Shown: piece by piece, positions 43,424-53,598 of the stretch
Position numbering within the stretch: position 1 is the first letter of the stretch
Layout: each line of letters begins with the position of its first letter
Assembly: GCA_948567375.1 (NCBI GenBank)
Contig: OX419757.1
Span: forward strand, 49,597,665 to 49,661,664
DNA from: Lunularia cruciata
Taxonomy: Eukaryota; Streptophyta; Marchantiopsida; Lunulariales; Lunulariaceae
Direction of reading: 5' to 3'
Length of the DNA stretch: 64,000 bases
The notes under the pieces: model-generated
Told to the model about the DNA's origin: nothing
What the model saw: only the letters and a program-made list of their open reading frames with translations
Database searches by the model: none
Translations under genes and position numbers: made by a program

Positions 43424-44110
43424 TCATCCAAGTCCAAATCTATAGTAGCATCTCAACAAATGGCTGCATAAATCTGGATCTCGTTTATAGAGTAGAAAGT
43501 AAGGAGAGAAGGATGCTAAGGAGGCTTCCCAGCTGATCCAATAGCCCATGGCCAACCAAGGAAATTGGAGATCCCAATCTCCCAAGTGGCCTCTCTGCAA
43601 ACCATACTCTTGCAATCCTCTCTTCACCGTCTCAACCACTCTCTCTACTAAGCCATTTGCCTCATGGTGATCTCAAGATGTAGTATGATGATGAATCAAA
43701 GCCTTGTCACACAAGACCTGAAATTCCCCCAAGAACTCTATACCTTGATCAGTCAAAACCTCAATTGGTGCACCAAAATGACTAAGAACTTGATCCAAGA
43801 ATGAGTAAGTTGTCCCTTCACTAGACTTGTCAGGAAGTGCCACCAACTCAATCCACATGGAGAAGCGCTCTTCCATCACCAAAACATATTGATGATGTCT
43901 TACAGTCAACGATAAAGGTCCAGCAAAGTCCAAACTCCAACGGTAACCCAATCCCATGATAGGTAATGGGTGTAATTGTGGCATAGGAGCATTGAATGAT
44001 GCTCTAACTTGGTCACAAACAACACATCTTGCAACACACTATTGTATCTTGGTCTGCATACCATGCCACCAATTATGACTCAAGAGTAAGCTATATGTAT
44101 GCTTTACTCC
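43424..44110 (-). pseudogene. Integrase of X
   Basis: Minus strand. The zinc region 'SHNWWHGMQTKIQ' with 'CVARCVVCDQV' (about 44000-44095) is followed by 'YRWSLDFAGPLSLTV' (first D) and 'IEVLTDQGIEFLGEF' (second D) in the piece 43673-43984. A TGA, apparently from CGA, interrupts at 43676-43678. Then 'NGLVERVVETVKRGL' (catalytic E) and 'WISWEASLASFSPYFLLYKR' continue in the same frame (43424-43639). The D,D(35)E set is recognisable; the stops kill it. Confidence 0.9.
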
Positions 44111-44376
44111 AAATGGCCTAGCTCCTCATGAGCATGACGGACCAACTGTGGTCTCTAAGATGGAAGTGGTACTACTCGCACTCTACCATCTTCCCATAAT
44201 GCAAAAGGTGTCTACTCTCCAATCTGAATTGTTTGGCTCATTGAAGGACACAATTTCTCTCCTTGGCTCCAATTGTGCCACCCACAACACCAGTGCAAAG
44301 ATAGTCCATCACTAAAATGTCACCACAAATGTCTTGTTGAATTGTACAAATATTTTCACTCTTTGGATTTGTGACG

Positions 44377-45070
44377 TCAATAACCCCTCCTGTATGTATT
44401 GAGAGATACCACCAAAGCCTCAAAAAATATACATAAAAAGGCCAATGCATGCCAACCTGACACCATCTCCTCATCTATCTCACCATGCCAACATGCTCCG
44501 GTCTGATCCTGCTGGCTGGGACATGGGTTTCTACTCAACCTATCTACATCATTGTTCATCACTCTCGGTCTATAAACAACCAAGAAATCATACTCTTATA
44601 AAATCAGAGCCCATCATGAAAGCTTCCTTGAAAGCTTGTCGGACTCCATCAACCACTTTAATGGCTGATGATCAATGATGAGAGTGAAGGGGCTACCAAA
44701 ATGGTAACATTGGAAATGTGATATTGCCCAAATTGGTGCCAAAAACTCTCTTGCACATGAACTATACTTCACCTCCGCTGAATTGTTGGAGCAACTAGCA
44801 TAGGCCACCACAAACTCCTTCCCCTCATCATCATGTTGGGTGAGCACTGCTCCAAGCCCCAACATACTCCAATCAATATGTACTTGACATGGTCATCCTA
44901 TGATCGGTCTCCTCAAAATAGGAGTAGATGTCAACCTCTACTTGAGCTCTACAAAAGCTCTCTCCTGCTCGTCTCCCCAACACCACTTGACAAAGCTTGG
45001 TTACCTTTGTCAAGGCCTTGGCAATGGTGCTAAATCCTCTAACATTACGGTGATAGAAGTTTGTCAACCC
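44377..45070 (-). pseudogene. RNase H of X
   Basis: The RT thumb/connection ('FYHRNVRGFSTIAKALTKVT', 44873-45067) leads to 'LGLGAVLTQHDDEGKEFVVA' with 'YASCSNNSAEVKYSSC' and 'FTLIIDHQPLKWLMESDKLS' (44614-44865), a Ty3-type RNase H. The segment 44377-44583 ends it with 'VVYRPRVMNNDVDRLSRN', where the usual A-D is V-D. Frame breaks separate the pieces. Confidence 0.85.
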
Positions 45071-45079
45071 AAAGAATGC

Positions 45080-45652
45080 TCACACTTTGCTCACATCTGT
45101 AGGCCAAGGAATACGTGCAATAGCCTCCACCTTGGTTTGTTGAACCCCAAGTCCTCCAAAGTAGATAGTGTCACCCAAATACTCAACCTGCTCATGGAAG
45201 AACCTACACTTCCCAAGATTTAATTTGAGTCCATGAGATCTCAACCTCTCAAACACCTCCAACAATTGTCTTGCATGCTATCCCACAATAGTGCTATAGA
45301 CCAAAATGCCATCAATATAACACCAAGCAAACTCTAAACCAGCTAGGATCCTATCCATGACTCTTTGGAACTCAGAAGGAGCATTCTTTAATCCAAATAA
45401 AAAGAACCTCCACTAATATAACACATCCTTGCCATGAGGATCAATAGCCCAAAATGATGTCTTAGACTTATCCTCTTCCTTGATCCGCAACTCATGATAT
45501 CTCACTTGAAGATCAAAAGTACTAAAGACCTTTGCACGCATAATTGCATCAAACATCTCCTCTGGTGTAGCATGGCATACCAGTCAACCTTGGTCTATCG
45601 GTTGATAGGATGATAATCTCCATGCATCCACCTCTCTGTGTAGTTGCCATGC
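45080..45652 (-). pseudogene. pol: Reverse transcriptase of X, C-terminal part
   Basis: It resumes beyond Y with 'HGNYTERWMHGDYHPINR', then 'VFSTFDLQVRYHELRI' (first catalytic D), 'FFLFGLKNAPSEFQRVMDRI' (motif B) and 'FAWCYIDGILVYS' (catalytic YIDD changed to YIDG). The piece 45080-45265 ('LKLNLGKCRFFHEQVEYLG') is the thumb. The loss of the second Asp is a single-base change. Together with 52235-52560 it makes a complete RT split by Y. Confidence 0.9.
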
Positions 45653-45657
45653 ATATC
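45653..45657. repeat. Target-site duplication of Y (left)
   Basis: ATATC, exactly repeated at 52230-52234. It lies in the RT of X between 'QAEKDI' and 'HGNYTE'. Confidence 0.9.
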
Positions 45658-46392
45658 TGTAATACTCCGAGGACAAGAGAAGAGAGAAAACACATATTGC
45701 ACACTCAAACATTTGATGCCCCAAAGGAGCACCTTCTCTTCATTATATAGACAAAGAGGATCTCCTCCAAGGAAGCTCCACCATAGGATTAGAGACATAG
45801 ATAGGTGACATGTCAGCAAGCTCCACCTTTGGATGACTTACTTGGATGGGTGACATGTCTGGTCTAGGTCCTATTTGGTTGGTCAAACAAGCTTTGATAA
45901 GAGGGAATCTTTTAGAGAATCTTCCTGTAGGAATCTCATAATCACGTAAGGTAACATTGCAAAGCTCTCAATGAGACAAAGAAGGGGGGAGGGAAGGCCA
46001 GCTTATACTACATTGGAAGGTGGAATCTGCACATTTTCAAGGCCTAATTCATCCGTTTAGGCCTCCAAAATTGCCTTCAAAGATTTCAGGCATATTTCGG
46101 TTCCTACTCTATTAGTAGAAGTCCCCTTTTGGTGATACCTTTTTTCTGATTTGTTTAGTCCATCATGTGTAACATCCTTCCAGATGTTACCAAACCAATT
46201 CTAACCTTTAAATCATATGTCTAGCTATTGGTTCTAAGGTTCTCAAGTCTATTTTGGTTTCTGCCCTCTTAGTAGAAGTACTCTTTTGGTGATGCTTCTA
46301 TCTTATCTATTTTGAACATCATGTATAACATCATTCTAGATGTTACCAAACCAAATCACATCTAGATCATATGGCTAGCTCTTGGTATTACG
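45658..46392 (-). repeat. 3-prime LTR of Y
   Basis: On the minus strand it runs from (C)GTAATACCAAGAG... to ...CGGAGTATTACA; the first base pair of TGTA has changed. It contains the roughly 160-bp U3 tandem repeat and a TATATAA box. Confidence 0.9.
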
Positions 46393-46408
46393 GACCTCCC
46401 TCCTTTTA
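46393..46408 (-). other. Polypurine tract of Y
   Basis: Minus strand TAAAAGGAGGGAGGTC, directly before the 3-prime LTR and overlapping the integrase stop codon. Confidence 0.85.
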
Positions 46409-47690
46409 AGACGCAATGCCCTTGTTGTGCAATTGTTGCTCAAATGCTTGCACCAACATTGGTGCATGTGCCAAATTGGCAGTGGGCTCCCAAGTTGCTT
46501 CATAGAGGGGGTAATCTTTTCATTGTACTAGATAGTCCACCCGCGGGTGGCGAGTACCACGCATGCATTTTTGGAAAATCCGCTCTACTTCATATTCCTC
46601 TGTGCCATCAATGAGTGTTAGACAAGGTTGAATGTCTTGTGTGGAATGATCTTGGCCTGATCGGAGAGCATATCTGCGTAGTAGAGAGACATGGAACACT
46701 GGATGGATCTTCATGTGTGGTGGTAGCTCAAGGTGATAGGCCACAGCGCCGATGCAACGAAGAATCAAGAAAGGCCCAATAAAACAAGGTCTGAGGTTAC
46801 GAGGTCCAACTAATGTGAGGTTGGTTGTCAATAGCCACACTTGATCCCCAACATTGAACTCCATGTGCCAACGGTGTGCATCAGCATATTGCTTCTGTCG
46901 ATTTTGTGCAATTTGTAATCTGTGCTTGGCGCTCTCCACACCTTGTTGGATTCTAGAAACAAACGTGTTGACTGCATCGACCTTGGTAGCCACTGGACAG
47001 ATCTTCATCAAGCTAGAAGGTGTGAAGGGATGCTCACCATACATGAGGAAGAACGGAGTGACTTGGGTGGATGCATTCACTGAATTGTTGTAAGCGAATT
47101 CCACCAACGGGAGTAGGGTGTCCCACCTCTCTTGCTCTTCTAAGGTGAAGCCGCATAACATGTCTTCAATCGTGCGATTAGCCCGCTCTGTTTGGCCATC
47201 TGTTTGTGGATGGTAAGCTGTGGACATGGCCAACTTGGTTTTGAAGAAACCAAAGAGTGTTTGTCAAAACAAATTGGTGAATTGGGTGCCTCTATCGGTG
47301 ACGAGTACTCAAGACAAGCCATGGTGAGGAAAGTTTGCATCTTAGTATAATTGAGCTAGTTGTGGAGCGGTCACCTCCTTGGTGGTAGGGCGTACATGAA
47401 TCATTTTGCTGAGCCGGTTCACAAAGACCACAATGGAGTCAAACCCTCAGGTGGTCTTGGGTAATTCACAGACGAGATCCATACTCACTTGTTCCCAACG
47501 TTGGGTAGGAGTGAAGAGAGGTTGAAGGAGCTTGATTAGAAGCTTTGTTCTATTGACAAAGTAGGCAGCTATGCACATAGTCCATCACGTCGTTGCTCAT
47601 CTTAGGCCAATAGTAATGGCGCTTGACTGCATCCAAGGTCTTGTCCACTCCGACATGAGCTGCAATGGCCAAATCATGACATTCTGCTAG
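46406..47690 (-). pseudogene. Integrase plus chromodomain of Y
   Basis: The N-terminal zinc region ('HDLAIAAHVG...', 'HSCLLCQ') lies near 47.6 kb. The core is broken around 47.3-47.6 kb. The long open piece 46520-47233 carries 'YHPQTDGQTERANRTIEDML' (catalytic E), 'TPFFLMYGEHPFTPSSLMKI', the GPF-type module 'GPRNLRPCFIGPFLILRC', and the start of a chromodomain 'EEYEVERIFQKCMRGTRHPR'. The W after 'DYLVQ' is TGA (46520-46522); downstream in frame are 'KDYPLYEATWEP' and the natural end at 46406. So a TGG-to-TGA change truncates the chromodomain. Confidence 0.9.
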
Positions 47691-49144
47691 AATGATGGTG
47701 CGTAATTTTGGGACATTTGGGATCCATAATCTGCCATCCCAAAAGGTGAGTCCTTGGATGATTGTGCTTCTACAATATGTGGATCAGTTTTTGTACCAGC
47801 CAGAATCTCTTGCCAGAATTCAGAGTTAATGTTAATCTTTGCTACCAAGTTGTTGGCCATTGGCATGCGGGTGAATGCATCTGCAAGTTGCTTCTTACCT
47901 TCCACGTAGGTGATTGTCATGTTGAAGCATTGTCGCCACTTTGCCCACCAAATTTGGCGACGAGATAGATCCTTCTACGTCTCGAGGTAGACTAGAGGTT
48001 TGTGGTCTGTCTCTACTACAAATGCCTTCTCGCCCAGGTAGTGCTTCCAATGCTTGGTTGCTAGAACAATGGCCAACTCTTCTTGTTTTGTGGTGTGGTA
48101 GTTGCGCTCTGCCGGTAACAACTTTTGAGAGAAATATGCAATTGGATGCCATCCGTCATGCCACTCTTGTTGTAGGACTGCTCCTATTGCTACGCTTGAT
48201 GCATCTATAGCCAACTTGATTGGACATTTTGGGTCATACCACTTCAAGATTGGTGCATGTAGCAAGGCTGCCTTCAATTCTTGAAAGGCCAACTCTTGTG
48301 CAATTCCCCATGTCCACTTCTTCCCCTTGCCAAGTAGTGTTGTTAAAGGCTATGCAACCTTGGAGAAGTCCTTGACAAATCTACGATAGAATCCCGTCAA
48401 CCCCAAGAAGCTCTTAAGTTGAGTCTGATCTTCTGGGGCATTCCATTTTTGAATGACCTCTCTTTTATCTATCAATACTTGAATGCCCTCTGCACTTACT
48501 CTATGCCCCAAGTAGTCTACTTTAGACTTGCCAAACTCACACTTTGAGATTTTGGCGTACAACTGATTTTGTCTTAGAATCTGGAGGACCTCTCGTAGAT
48601 GTTGCTTGTGTTCTGTCATCGTGCTACTGTATACTAAGATATTATCCAAGAAGACAATAGCCGACTTATCCAAGTATGGACAAAATATGTCATTCATTAG
48701 ACTCATGAAAGTGGCAGGTGCATTGGTGAGGCGAAAAGGCATCACAAGATACTCAAAGTGGCCATACCTAGTTCGAAAGGCAGTTTTATACACATCCTCC
48801 TTTGCAATTTGGATTTGATTATAACCGCTCCGCAAGTCCAATTTGGTGAAGTATCTTGCTCCATGGAGTTGATCAAACAGGTCATCCATGCGAGGTAAGG
48901 GGTATTTGTTCTTCACTGTTTGCTGATTGAGACCCCGATAGTCAATGCACATGCGCATTGTACCATCCTTCTTCTTCACAAACAAGAGAGTGACCCCATA
49001 TGGTAATACGCTAGGTTGGATGAATCCTTTCTGCAGCATCTCCTCAATTTGAGTCTTACACTCCTCCAACTCATGAGGTGATAGGAGATATGGGGCCTTA
49101 CAAGGAGGCGTCTTCCCCAAAAGTGTCTCAATTTTGTGATCTAC
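47687..49144 (-). pseudogene. pol: Reverse transcriptase and RNase H of Y
   Basis: The piece 48350-49120 has '[20 protein letters not shown]', '[20 protein letters not shown]' (first D), '[19 protein letters not shown]' and '[13 protein letters not shown]': the catalytic FLDD has become FLDN. '[15 protein letters not shown]' follows. After a stop, 47975-48292 gives RNase H ('LAIDASSVAIGAVLQQEW', 'YHTTKQEELAIVLATKHW', 'VETDHKPLVYLE') and 47687-47920 its end ('KKQLADAFTRMP'). The enzyme copies element RNA into cDNA. The D-to-N change alone should abolish polymerisation. Confidence 0.93.
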
Positions 49145-49830
49145 TCACCTTTTTGGTGGTAAACCTGAGGGTAGATCATCAGGAAAGACATCTTGAAACT
49201 CATCTACCACATCCTTCAATTTCTTAGGTATTTGTCTATCAAGTTGTGCACTATGGACTTCTCTTATTAGACCCATAAAACATCTAATAGTCTTATAGAC
49301 AGTTGCCATCCCTACGACATATAGAGGCAATTTTTGCTTGTGTGATTTTTCTTTAATCCCAATGATTGACCATTGGTGGGTTCTCACTACTTTCTTCCTC
49401 CAATCCACCATAGGGTTGTATTGCTCCATCCATGGCATGCCTAAGATTGCATCATAACGAGCTAACTGTATTACTCGCCACTCAATGGCTTCCTAATATT
49501 CTCCTACAGAGAGGGTTACCCGTCTAGGTAATGATTCAATCCTCTCTGTTTGCCCATTTGGTAACTCTACTTCTTCACTTCCATCTCTCTCTAGATCCAT
49601 TCCCAATCTTATTGCAATAGAGCAAGACAAGAAATTCTTTGTTGCTCCCGGATCTATTAATACTCTCACTTGATTACCTTCTAGGATTCCATTCACGACA
49701 ATCAATTGTGAGGTTGCCTTTTGGGATCTTTGCGTATTATTCTTCTTCCTTCCCTTGCTTCTTTGCTTCCTTATTAAGCTAGTAAGGCCGCAAGGTACAT
49801 TTACTGGCAATCTTCATTTTCCAAAGTGAT
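49145..49830 (-). pseudogene. Aspartic protease and linker of Y
   Basis: 'LIVVNGILEGNQVRVLIDPG', then 'ATKNFLSCSIAIRLGMDLER' (49493-49810), is a retropepsin with D-P-G at the active site. After a stop (GEY-stop-EAIEW) the fold continues with 'YDAILGMPWMEQYNPMVDW' and the linker 'LKDVVDEFQDVFPDDLPSGL' (49145-49438) into RT. It would cut Gag-Pol if the triplet were D-(S/T)-G. Confidence 0.85.
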
Positions 49831-49875
49831 TTCCACCTCCTCTTCTTCTATGTGCCTCTCCATGTTGTTCAAAGA

Positions 49876-50888
49876 TCACCTGTATGAAGGCCGAGGGCCT
49901 TTAGGGAAACAAGTGCGACAATTGGTAGATATGTGCCCAATACGGCCACAATTGTAACAACAACGTTGTTCTCCTCGAGTCCCTTCTCCTTGTGGGACTC
50001 CATCTCTTGTTCTTCTACCCGTCCCCGCTCTCCTTGAAGCGGTCGTGCTCCTCAATCTCAAAATTGAAGGTTACCTAATTCCATCGGTACTGGTCCACCC
50101 ATGTGTGGCATTTCTGCCCAATAATGTTGAGGTGGAGCTACTCCTTCACCTCCACCTAATGCTCATGCTATTCTCTGCGCACAAACAATGGCTTCAAATA
50201 CCGTGCGAGGATTTTGCACCATGCCTTCTTGGCTAATCCGCTCTTTCAACCCTTGTTTGAAATTGTCAAGAGCCTCTACTGGACTCATGTTGGTACTTGC
50301 GACTTGTAGATCCAGAAATGCCTCCACATACTCTTGTACGCTATTCTTCTGTCTCAATCCCCACAGTCGGGTTTGAGCCATCTGCATAGAATCCACCGAT
50401 TGGAAATTCTTCAGCAATCCTTCTTGCATTGCTGCCCATGTGACCTCCCTTCTCTCTGCCAGCATGGATCATTCCCAAGCATCATACCATATGAGGGCTT
50501 TATGGGTCAAGTACCCACATGCAAACAAGCCTGCAGCATGCTCTGTGATCTTTGTTGAGAACAATTGGAAATATTGATTCATTCTTGAGATCCAATTTTC
50601 CACTACTCCCATTGAACGCTACCCCTTGTAAGGCTCAATATTGCAGGTCTTCTTCATCCGGAGTAGCAATGTGGCTTCATTGTTGATAGGGTTTGTAGGC
50701 ACGGGTGCCTCTCCAAGTACTTCAGTAGTAGGAATTGGGTTTTGAGACGGCTCTTCTTCTTGCATGGCTTGATCATTCTTGAGGATCTACACTTGACTTT
50801 ATAATGTCTCCATGGTCATCTTAATCTCTCAAAATTCATTCAACATCCCTTGCATTCCTTGCACCCGCTCTTGCAATTGCGGATCCAT
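49876..50888 (-). pseudogene. gag: Gag of Y
   Basis: ATG at 50888 ('MDPQLQERVQGMQGM'). The piece 50163-50465 has 'WAAMQEGLLKNFQSVDSMQM' and 'QKNSVQEYVEAFLDLQVAST', a Retrotrans_gag core. The end (49876-50061) carries a complete zinc knuckle, 'CYNCGRIGHISTNC' (C-x2-C-x4-H-x4-C). Stops such as TGA at the 'WE-stop-SMLAE' position split it. Confidence 0.85.
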
Positions 50889-50919
50889 GGTTCCTGCAAC
50901 ACTCAATTGCTAATGTCTA

Positions 50920-51349
50920 CTTCAATACAGAGTCAATATAATCACTCTGGAAGGCGCACAAACTATCTGAACTACCATTGGGACCTCAGAAGCTATCACT
51001 TGTTGATAATACTCCTCACCAAAATTCCTAACCACAAAATCTCTAAACATCAATTTTGGCCTCACTACATAACAGATTTCTACTTGAGTGTTGAAGGGAG
51101 AAGATTAGGGACATTCATATCTATTTATCATAATAGAATGTAGATTGTCAAATCCCACTCTCTGTCATATATCACCACAAGTTGAATCACCAGGTTTGCT
51201 GAGTTCATCACTCTGTCCATGAATTCTGCACCAAAGTGATAAACTAGCGATACCCTCATCTACTCACGCTGGATGTACATAACCTTGATGTGGAATGGGT
51301 TTGAGAATGGAAAGCTAGGTGCGGGAAATTGGCCTCCAAGCGCATCCAT
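50920..51349 (-). pseudogene. Leader ORF upstream of gag in Y (unknown)
   Basis: From ATG at 51349: 'MDALGGQFPAPSFPFSNPF', one stop, then 'MRVSLVYHFGAEFMDRVM' and 'QLVVIYDREWDLTIYILL'. Later the sequence matches 'FRDFVVRNFGKEYYQQVIAS' of Y-prime. It is homologous to 20832-21261. No domain is recognised. See the matching entry in Y-prime. Confidence 0.5.
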
Positions 51350-51475
51350 CCCATCCGCTCTCTAAAGTCCTTCCTAAGTCTAGCAATTACTTTATGTTCT
51401 CCACCTCAAATTACTCAGTTTCAGTCGTTCGTGCTATTCCAAGAGGGGTGATCCACTCTCTTGGACTAAAACACT

Positions 51476-51488
51476 CGCTCTAATACCA
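51476..51488 (-). other. Primer-binding site of Y
   Basis: Minus strand TGGTATTAGAGCG, one base from the 5-prime LTR end; initiator tRNA-Met type. Confidence 0.85.
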
Positions 51489-51489
51489 T

Positions 51490-52229
51490 TGTAATACTCC
51501 GAGGACAAGAAAAGAGAGAAAACACAGATTGCACACTCAAAAATTTGATGCCCCAAAGGAGCACCTTCTCTTTATTATATAGACAAAGAGGATCTACTCC
51601 AAGGAAGCTCCACCATAGAATTAGGGACACATATAGGTAACATGTCAGCAAGCTCCACCTTTGGATGACTTACTTGGATGGGTGACATGTCTGGTCTAGG
51701 TCCTATCTGGTTGGTCAAACAAGCTTTGACCGGAGGGAATTTTTTAGGGAATCTTCCTATAGGAATCTCAGAATCACGTGAGTAAAGTACCGTTGGAAAG
51801 CTCTCAATGAGACAAAGAAGGGAGGAGGGAAGGCTGACCTTTCCTCAATTGGAGGGGGGCATCTGCACATTTTCAAGGCCTAATTCATCCGTTTAGGCCT
51901 CCGAAATTGCCTTCAAAGATTTCAGGCATATTTTGGTTCCTACTCTATTAGTAGAAGTCCCCTTTTTGTGATACCTATTTCTGATTTGTTTAGTTTATCA
52001 TGTGTAATATCCTTCCAGATGTTACCAAACCAATTTTCACCTTTAAATCATATGTCTGGCTATTGGTTCTAAGGTTCTCAAGTCTATTTTGGTTTCTGCC
52101 CTATTAGTAGAAGTACTCTTTTGGTGATGCTTCTATCTTATCTATTTTGACCATCATGTATAACATCATTCTAGATGTTACCAAACCGAATTTCACATCT
52201 AAATCATATGGCTAGCTCTTGGTATTACA
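51490..52229 (-). repeat. 5-prime LTR of Y
   Basis: TGTAATACCAAGAGCTAGCC... to ...CTCGGAGTATTACA on the minus strand, 740 bp. U3 has two tandem units of about 160 bp, each starting AGCTAG/AGCCAGACATATGAT. Confidence 0.92.
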
Positions 52230-52234
52230 ATATC
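52230..52234. repeat. Target-site duplication of Y (right)
   Basis: ATATC, identical to 45653-45657. Confidence 0.9.
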
Positions 52235-52560
52235 CTTCTCGGCTTGCATCATTGTAGTTGATGCATACTCTCCATGTGAGATCTCCACCAAACCAGCCTC
52301 AAAAAGGTCTCTACTCCGGCTCTAAATCAATGTCCTCTCCATGTCAATATAGCAATAAGGACGTCAAAAAACTTGTGTATCATTAGTCAGCTCAATTCGT
52401 ATACCATGTCCTTTTAGAGCACCCAAATCCTTCATACTAAAGGCAAAACAACTTGTGTAGCCCCTCAAGAACCTCCAAACTCTCTATCTTTCCTCTCCAG
52501 TAAGCTTGGGTCCAAGATCTGGCTCCCAAGTATCCTCTGTAATTGTCACAAGAGTGGAAG
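52235..52560 (-). pseudogene. pol: Reverse transcriptase of X, N-terminal part
   Basis: Minus strand: 'GPKLTGEERESLEVLEGLHK', 'KDLGALKGHGIRIELTND' and 'GLVEISHGEYASTTMM' are the Gypsy linker and RT fingers ('...GLVEPS-SEYAS...' class). The last codons 'QAEKDI' run into the ATATC duplication, and the reading continues across Y at 45652. The frame shifts twice. Confidence 0.85.
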
Positions 52561-52902
52561 ACGTATTGACTGGCTACTATATTGGGCCCTTGGGAGCAAT
52601 ATGTGTTATGCTTTCGACCACTAGAGGTCCTAACCTGTGTGTGAAAAACTCACTCCACTTTGGCTACAAGCTCCACATGTCCTCTAGCTACATCCTAAGT
52701 GGACCAAGGGTGTAATCCAAGTAGCCCATGCTCACCTAGATGGACTCCAAGTAGACCACTCTCCCTAGTAGCTATTGATTGTGTCCCAAGAATACCATGT
52801 CCACTTGGTCCATCGCCCCCACTATGTGCTTGAATTGTCTCGATAGGCATAGGGCTCACAAGTGTCCAAGTGGTGATGCTTATCAAGCGCATCATATACT
52901 AC
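52561..52902 (-). pseudogene. Linker between methyltransferase and RT in X
   Basis: A low-conservation spacer; the piece 52695-52895 is Gly/Ser/His-rich ('SGGDGPSGHGILGTQS'). No domain seen. The Z solo LTR inserted at its upstream edge. Confidence 0.4.
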
Positions 52903-52907
52903 TCTTT

Positions 52908-53593
52908 GAGCTAGCCTGTCTCTCACTCAGAATGAACCTCTGATGGCTATTATGGTAGTGCACCATGGACTAAGAAGGCAAGGAATTCCAACTCCATCAT
53001 ATTCCTCCAAGGATAACACTCCAAGACTCAAGACATTGCTCATAAGAGAACTCAATGAGAGAGATAGTTGCAAATGAAAGCATGATGAGTACCTCCTCAC
53101 CCCTTGTTTATATACTTGTGAAACAATTACGCACCAAAGTTACTAATTACCGTAGTAACTCAACTTACTAGACTAAAAGTCAAGTAAAGTCAAAAAGTAG
53201 AAAGGAATACCCATTCACATGGATATGTTCCCCTAGCATGTAATCTTATCTTGACCCAACCACTAAGTCAAGGATTTCTTCACATGGGCTATCCTTGGAC
53301 TATAGAAGAATCCAAAACAAAAAGGCTTGCAGGCCCAAGAGTTCTCAACTCTTTCCTCAAAGCCAAACACCTAGGAATAATACCAAGTCAACACACTAGA
53401 ATCCAAAATAGTGGTGCTCATCTTTTCCACTTCCTCTAAAGCAAGGTCCCCTCTATCTTAGCTATGACTAACTCTAGCTAATCATGACTAATATAGAACC
53501 ATCCTTTATCTCTATATAAATAATATCTCTCAAGTACTTGTAATACCAAGCTAAATATTACAATACCACACACATGCACAAATGGGTGTTACA
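52908..53593 (-). mobile_element. Solo LTR of Z family inside X
   Basis: On the minus strand it runs from TGTAACACCCATTTGTGC to ...GACAGGCTAGCTC, matching the Z LTRs (24816-25560). TCTTT flanks it on both sides (52903-52907, 53594-53598). No internal Z sequence remains, the product of LTR-LTR recombination. At 686 bp it represents the full-length LTR; the Z copy at 30233 has lost 270 bp of it. Confidence 0.9.
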
Positions 53594-53598
53594 TCTTT

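Larger units (their letters stand above)
45658..52229 (-). mobile_element. Complete Ty3/Gypsy chromovirus-type element 'Y'
   Basis: A 6.57-kb element with paired LTRs (45658-46392 and 51490-52229; roughly 93% alike by eye), PBS, PPT, a leader ORF, Gag, protease, RT, RNase H, integrase, a chromodomain and a perfect ATATC target duplication. The pol frame is broken by several stops and the RT active site is FLDN, so it cannot move by itself. It is less decayed than Y-prime (19957-32643). It landed in the RT of X in the same orientation. Confidence 0.95.

Noticed and set aside
46854-47093. + strand frame over the integrase of Y
   Set aside because: Shadow of the 237-codon minus-strand integrase piece.
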